DNA of 64,000 nt from CBDANW01 sp965197825 (GTDB taxonomy: Bacteria; Acidobacteriota; Vicinamibacteria; Marinacidobacterales; DATDRI01): contig CBDANW010000002.1 in assembly GCA_965197825.1 (NCBI GenBank), positions 2,108,001 to 2,172,000 of the forward strand. Direction: 5' to 3'. Positions 60,618 through 64,000 of this stretch are shown one piece after another (the stretch's first letter is position 1; each line of letters starts with the position of its first letter). Under the pieces are notes generated by a model. That model was not told where the DNA came from, did not search any database, and saw only the letters and a program-made list of their open reading frames with translations. The position numbers were made by a program, and so were the translations under genes.

Positions 60618-60943
60618 GCCGCCAACCTCCGTCGGTCGATTTCACGTTCCGAGTCTAGCAGGCTGATGAAAAACGAGCCAGCCCGCGCGCAGTCGCGAAG
60701 TCGACGGAGCGCGAAGGCTTGGGGGTGTCCGCCTCCGTCCGTACTCTGGACGAAGAGAACTTCGACGGACCAGCCGAAGCTGTCGGCGAAGGCTGGGGGC
60801 CCCAAGCCACTGATCCTTGATGCGTCGTAAATTTGTCACTCGTGTTGCAATTTTTTTACACACTAATGCGCGTTGCTACGTTGGACTCACGACGCCCGTG
60901 CTTTGTTTAGGTGACTTACGGCGATGCATCCGGTGACAGGGCC
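60618..60943. other. Intergenic region with possible transposon end
   Basis: No intact gene. At 60656-60674 CTAGCAGGCTGATGAAAAA resembles ends I associate with IS1182-type elements, and the following ~150 bases are GC-rich and code-like on the minus strand (frame with GGGHPQAFALRRLRDCARAG) but match no family I can name. From 60820 the base composition turns AT-rich. Confidence 0.35.
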
Positions 60944-60959
60944 TGGTACGCGAATTGCA
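60944..60959 (+). promoter_or_regulatory. Sigma-54-type promoter
   Basis: TGGTACG-CGAA-TTGCA at 60944-60959: one difference from TGGCACG-N4-TTGCW, correct spacing. The expected start of transcription is near 60971, just before AAGGAAG and an ATG at 60979. Confidence 0.65.
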
Positions 60960-60978
60960 TCGCACTAAGGAAGATAAG

Positions 60979-61029
60979 ATGAGCAATAGAGAGAGTGGTT
61001 CGAGTTTCGAAACGGAGGCAACATCTTGA
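60979..61029 (+). CDS. 16-codon open reading frame behind sigma-54 promoter
   Basis: ATG 60979 with AAGGAAG nine bases upstream opens a 16-codon frame (MSNRESGSSFETEATS) ending in TGA 61027-61029. The TGA overlaps a TTG start of the next frame (TTGA). It could be the surviving first codons of a deleted gene or a coupling leader peptide. No family is recognised. Confidence 0.35.
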   Translation: MSNRESGSSFETEATS

Positions 61030-61418
61030 CCAACGCGCACGCCGTCTCGGTGGGTGAAGTCGGGCCTGTCCTAGGTGGCCCGCAGGGATTTCCGGTGAAC
61101 CTCGCATGGCTTCGGCGCGGTCTCGCGACCTTCGTCTGGTCATCGAGCCGGTCCCTAGCGTTTCTTCACCACCGGGCGGCCACGGGGATCGCTCATCTGC
61201 ACCGCGCCTCGCAGCGCACGACGGACGGGATTCGCATCCAATTGGCGGGATCGTTTGTCCAATACCTTTTCGAGAGGCAGGGGATGCAACGGCTGCGCCG
61301 GTTCTTTCGCCGTGCCGAGAAGGTCGGAATCGACGCCGCTGCCCGCTCCGCGTTCGGCAGAGGGTTCTTCGAGCTCGAGTCCGATTGGGAAGAGATGCTG
61401 AAGTCGCTCGAGCGCTAG
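61026..61418 (+). pseudogene. C-terminal remnant of a peptidase-MA-like protein
   Basis: 130 residues from TTG 61026. The end resembles the C-terminus of gluzincin 'peptidase MA' proteins: RIQLAGSFVQYLFERQGMQR, LRRFFRRAEKVG and SAFGRGFFELESDWEEML. The HExxH catalytic helix that should precede is not present; the N-terminal 40 residues look unrelated. It lies directly behind the sigma-54 promoter, with the TTGA overlap, so a deletion probably joined it to a foreign promoter. Moderate confidence only. Confidence 0.5.
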
Positions 61419-61505
61419 CCACTCTCTTTCCGTAGCCATTCCCTCTTTCCGCAACCAATCATTGACCCGACTGCCCGCTGGGTTTAGACTGCGGAGTCCA
61501 TCACC

Positions 61506-62081
61506 ATGACGGAAACACTGCTCCGATCCACGGTAGAAAGCCCGCTGGGTCCCATCGATCTGCTATCGACTTCGCGCGGGCTGGCGGCCATCGGCTTCGG
61601 GGAGCGTCTAGGCTGGCTGGAACGCTGGGTTCGGCGAACCTTTCCGGACGCGCGGATCGTGCAAGGTGTGGGAGCTCTCGATGAGGCCGCCCGACAGATC
61701 GAAGAGTACTTCGCTGGCCGTCGGAGGGTCTTCGACTTGGTTCTGGACTTGCGAGGGAGTCCCTTTCAGAGGGCGGTCTGGACCAACGTGGAACGTGTCC
61801 CTTACGGCCGGACGGCTTCTTATTCCGAGATCGCGCTACTAGCCGGACGACCGAAGGCGTTCCGAGCGGTGGGGGCCGCGAACGGGGCGAACCCGATTCC
61901 CTTTGTGATCCCGTGTCACCGGATCGTAGGAGCAACCGGCTCTTTGACCGGCTACGGCGGGGGCCTCTCCAGCAAGCGATGGCTTCTCGCCCACGAAGGG
62001 GTGCTGAAGGACGAGTCCGTCCAGTCCGTGCCGCCCGTACAGTTAGATCTCTTTGCTCGCGGTCCGGCGCCGGCACCCTGA
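61506..62081 (+). CDS. ogt: Methylated-DNA-[protein]-cysteine S-methyltransferase
   Basis: 191 residues. Removes alkyl groups from O6-alkylguanine by transfer to its own cysteine. The active-site motif is IPFVIPCHRIVGATGSLTGY (PCHR), preceded by the helix-turn-helix FQRAVWTNVERVPYGRTASY and the Asn hinge region VGAANGANP. The N-terminal half is a degenerate RNase-H-like domain. There is a ~20-residue tail (VPPVQLDLFARGPAPAP), and no Ada methyl-phosphotriester domain, so it is Ogt-type. ATG 61506 follows a short gap after the remnant. Intact. Confidence 0.92.
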   Translation: MTETLLRSTVESPLGPIDLLSTSRGLAAIGFGERLGWLERWVRRTFPDARIVQGVGALDEAARQIEEYFAGRRRVFDLVLDLRGSPFQRAVWTNVERVPYGRTASYSEIALLAGRPKAFRAVGAANGANPIPFVIPCHRIVGATGSLTGYGGGLSSKRWLLAHEGVLKDESVQSVPPVQLDLFARGPAPAP

Positions 62082-62183
62082 TTCCACCTGATGCAGTCGC
62101 CGGTCTCCGTTGGACAAGCATTCTAGGAATCAGGCATACTCGGGGCCGAACTGAAACCTTTCTCGATTCCAGGAGGTGGTTGA

Positions 62184-62768
62184 ATGGTTCTCGTTAGACT
62201 TGTTGGTGCTCTTTGCCTGGCTGTCGCGCTGTTGGCTCCCGTTAACCTGGCCGCGCAGGACAAACCGGTCGTCGTCATCGAGACCAGCCTGGGCGACATC
62301 ACGGTCGAGCTCGATCAAGACAAAGCTCCCAAATCAGTGGAGAATTTCCTCGGGTACGTCAACGACGGTTTCTACGATGGGACCATCTTTCACCGCGTCA
62401 TCCCGACCTTCATGATTCAGGGTGGTGGGTTCACTCCCGGCATGGAAAAGAAGCCGACTCGGGCTCCCATTCAGAACGAAGCGGATAATGGTCTGAAGAA
62501 CCGGCGCGGCACGTTGGCGATGGCGCGCACTGGAGAGATTCACAGCGCCACCGGCCAGTTTTTCATCAACGTCAAAGACAACTCCTTCTTGGATTACAAG
62601 GGTGACAGCGCGCAGGACTACGGCTATGCCGTTTTCGCTCGAGTCACCGAAGGGATGGACGTCGTCGACAAGATCAAAGACGTCAAGACGGGAAGCATGG
62701 GCCCTTTCCAAGACGTCCCGACGGAGACCGTTCTCATCAAGACGATCCGTCTACAGACGGCGGAGTAG
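62184..62768 (+). CDS. Exported cyclophilin-type peptidyl-prolyl isomerase
   Basis: 194 residues. A signal peptide (LVGALCLAVALLAPVNLAAQ) precedes a cyclophilin domain: VVIETSLGDITVELDQDKAP, VENFLGYVNDGFYDGTIFHR (catalytic Arg), VIPTFMIQGGG, LAMARTGEIHSATGQFFINV and YAVFARVTEGMDVVDKIKDV. It acts on prolyl bonds of periplasmic proteins. ATG 62184 behind AGGAGGT. Monocistronic by spacing. Intact. Confidence 0.93.
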   Translation: MVLVRLVGALCLAVALLAPVNLAAQDKPVVVIETSLGDITVELDQDKAPKSVENFLGYVNDGFYDGTIFHRVIPTFMIQGGGFTPGMEKKPTRAPIQNEADNGLKNRRGTLAMARTGEIHSATGQFFINVKDNSFLDYKGDSAQDYGYAVFARVTEGMDVVDKIKDVKTGSMGPFQDVPTETVLIKTIRLQTAE

Positions 62769-62835
62769 AGTCGCGGCGCAGGACTCCCACGTCCTGAGTC
62801 CAAGCGTGGCGGGGATGTCTTACGCTCCATCTTCC

Positions 62836-64000
62836 ATGCCTCGGGTCCTTCTCCTTCTACCCACCAACACCTACCGGGCTCATGATTTCATGGCCGCGGC
62901 GGGAAGGCTCGGAGTGGATGTGACCGTTGTTTCCGAGCAAGCCAGCACGATGGAGAGCATGCAACCTAGCTCGCTGTTCACCGTTGATTTCCTGGAGCCC
63001 GAAGAAGCGGCCGCGAGAGCCGTACGCTTCTTCCAACAACACCCTTTCCAAGCGGTCGTGCCGGTCGACGAGGACACCGCCGTGATCGCGGCCGCCATCT
63101 CGAAGGCGGTCGGTCTCTCTCACAACTCCCCCGAGGCGGCGACCGCCACACGCTTGAAGCATGTCATGCGGCAGGCGTTGGTCGATGAGGACGTTCTCGC
63201 CCCGAGCTATCGGCTCTTCTCGACCGGCGACGACCCCGAAGAGGTGGCGGGCCGCGTGAGTTATCCGTGCGTGCTGAAGCCGGTTTTTCTCTCGGCAAGC
63301 CGTGGCGTCATGCGTGCCGACGACGAGCCGCAATTCCGATCGTCGTTCGATCGATTGCGCGCCCTGCTCCGCGACCCCGAGGTGGTTCGGCGAGGAGGTC
63401 CGCTGGCCACGAAGGTGTTGGTCGAGGACTACGTTCCCGGCAGCGAGGTGGCGTTGGAAGGTCTGCTCACCGATGGCGAGTTGCAGGTGCTGGCGATTTT
63501 CGACAAGCCCGATCCATTGGAGGGACCGTTCTTCGAAGAGACGATTTACCTCACGCCGTCACGTCTACCGGAGGAGCTCCGAAAGGAGATTGCCGAAACG
63601 ACCTCAAGAGCAGCTCGCGCTCTCGGGCTGAGACACGGCCCCGTTCACGCCGAGCTTCGCCTGAACCCCCAGGGTGTGTGGGTCATCGAGATCGCCGGAC
63701 GTTCCATCGGGGGGCTCTGCGCGCGGACGCTTCGATTCGGGTCGGGGCTCTCCCTCGAGGAGCTGGTGATTCGGCATGCGTTGGCTTTCGACGTGAGGGA
63801 GATCTCCCGGGAGGATGGAGCTGCCGGCGTGATGATGATCCCGATCCCTCGGGCAGGGGTCCTCGAGGAGGTGCGGGGCATTCAGTCAGCGGAGGCCGTT
63901 ACTGGGATTGAAGAAGTGACCATCACCGCGCACCGCGGTAAGCTCCTGGTGCCGCTGCCCGAAGGCTCGAGCTACCTGGGTTTCATCTTCGCGCGCGCCG
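62836..64000 (+). CDS. ATP-grasp domain protein, cut by window edge
   Basis: At least 388 codons from ATG 62836 with no stop before the end of the window: MPRVLLLLPTNTYRAHDFMA, then PFQAVVPVDEDTAVIAAAIS, NSPEAATATRLKHVMRQALV (A-domain), YPCVLKPVFLSASRGVMRAD (ATP-binding Lys), KVLVEDYVPGSEVALEGLLT and GPVHAELRLNPQGVWVIEIA (metal-binding E). This is the ATP-grasp fold of the carbamoyl-phosphate synthase/biotin carboxylase type, used for carboxylate-amine or -thiol ligations; the substrate is unknown. The C-terminus is outside the window. Confidence 0.85.
   Translation, partial: MPRVLLLLPTNTYRAHDFMAAAGRLGVDVTVVSEQASTMESMQPSSLFTVDFLEPEEAAARAVRFFQQHPFQAVVPVDEDTAVIAAAISKAVGLSHNSPEAATATRLKHVMRQALVDEDVLAPSYRLFSTGDDPEEVAGRVSYPCVLKPVFLSASRGVMRADDEPQFRSSFDRLRALLRDPEVVRRGGPLATKVLVEDYVPGSEVALEGLLTDGELQVLAIFDKPDPLEGPFFEETIYLTPSRLPEELRKEIAETTSRAARALGLRHGPVHAELRLNPQGVWVIEIAGRSIGGLCARTLRFGSGLSLEELVIRHALAFDVREISREDGAAGVMMIPIPRAGVLEEVRGIQSAEAVTGIEEVTITAHRGKLLVPLPEGSSYLGFIFARA

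Noticed and set aside
63267..63911. Open frames of 109 and 214 codons near the right edge
   Set aside because: They overlap the ATP-grasp gene, which starts at 62836 and is read in another frame to the window end.

Overview
The window looks like a chromosomal segment of an Acidobacteriota-type bacterium. The direct evidence is a secreted VWA protein of the kind long labelled 'VWFA-related Acidobacterial domain', a family of Ser/Thr kinases fused to PD40/TolB-like repeats, FHA, DUF4388 and CHASE2 signalling proteins, large glycosyltransferase clusters, and high-GC coding. The assignment is an inference from gene content; there is no rRNA, and I saw no tRNA.

Layout. 1-7778 is mobile-element territory: an IS66 copy entering from the left edge, an rlmN gene broken by IS66 with one internal segment inverted, a B12-dependent radical SAM gene, and a 3.7-kb IS1-like transposon with perfect ends and an 8-bp target duplication. 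The transposon carries protease-related passenger genes and itself contains a complete IS256 element. 7819-11623 is housekeeping: purE, purD, rpsU, pta and a STAS antagonist. 11739-19661 is a surface-polysaccharide operon: a UbiA-family prenyltransferase, a coiled-coil protein and five GT4 enzymes in an A-B-B-B-A pattern. 19874-23073 holds decayed mobile genes (HNH endonuclease, DruA/DUF4338 and IS66 pieces). 23074-27985 is a row of four related kinase-PD40 genes, nearly all internally deleted. A GH20 enzyme (27984-29825) and a 215-bp MITE follow.

30103-36974 is a compact plus-strand run: a ZnuACB-like metal transporter, an OpuC-like compatible-solute transporter, then a secreted FHA/VWA pair, ending at a bidirectional terminator. 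37044-44312 on the minus strand was a signalling operon (GGDEF response regulator, CHASE2 histidine kinase, receiver, DUF4388, FecR/LysM-like protein). The kinase is split by IS66 and several neighbours carry frameshifts. A sigma-54-type promoter drives a small winged-helix-like gene at 44819. 45147-58095 is a second polysaccharide locus, mostly on the minus strand, with many frameshifts and deletion fusions. Within it lie an intact M24 peptidase and polA. 58318-64000 holds an LtaS-like sulfatase, a Mut7-C protein, ogt, a secreted cyclophilin and an ATP-grasp protein cut by the window edge.

The strongest theme is gene decay driven by IS activity and internal deletion beside intact housekeeping genes. 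Many single-base frameshifts lie in simple-sequence runs, so some may be assembly errors. The IS insertions, an inversion, in-frame stops and multi-hundred-base deletions cannot be explained that way.
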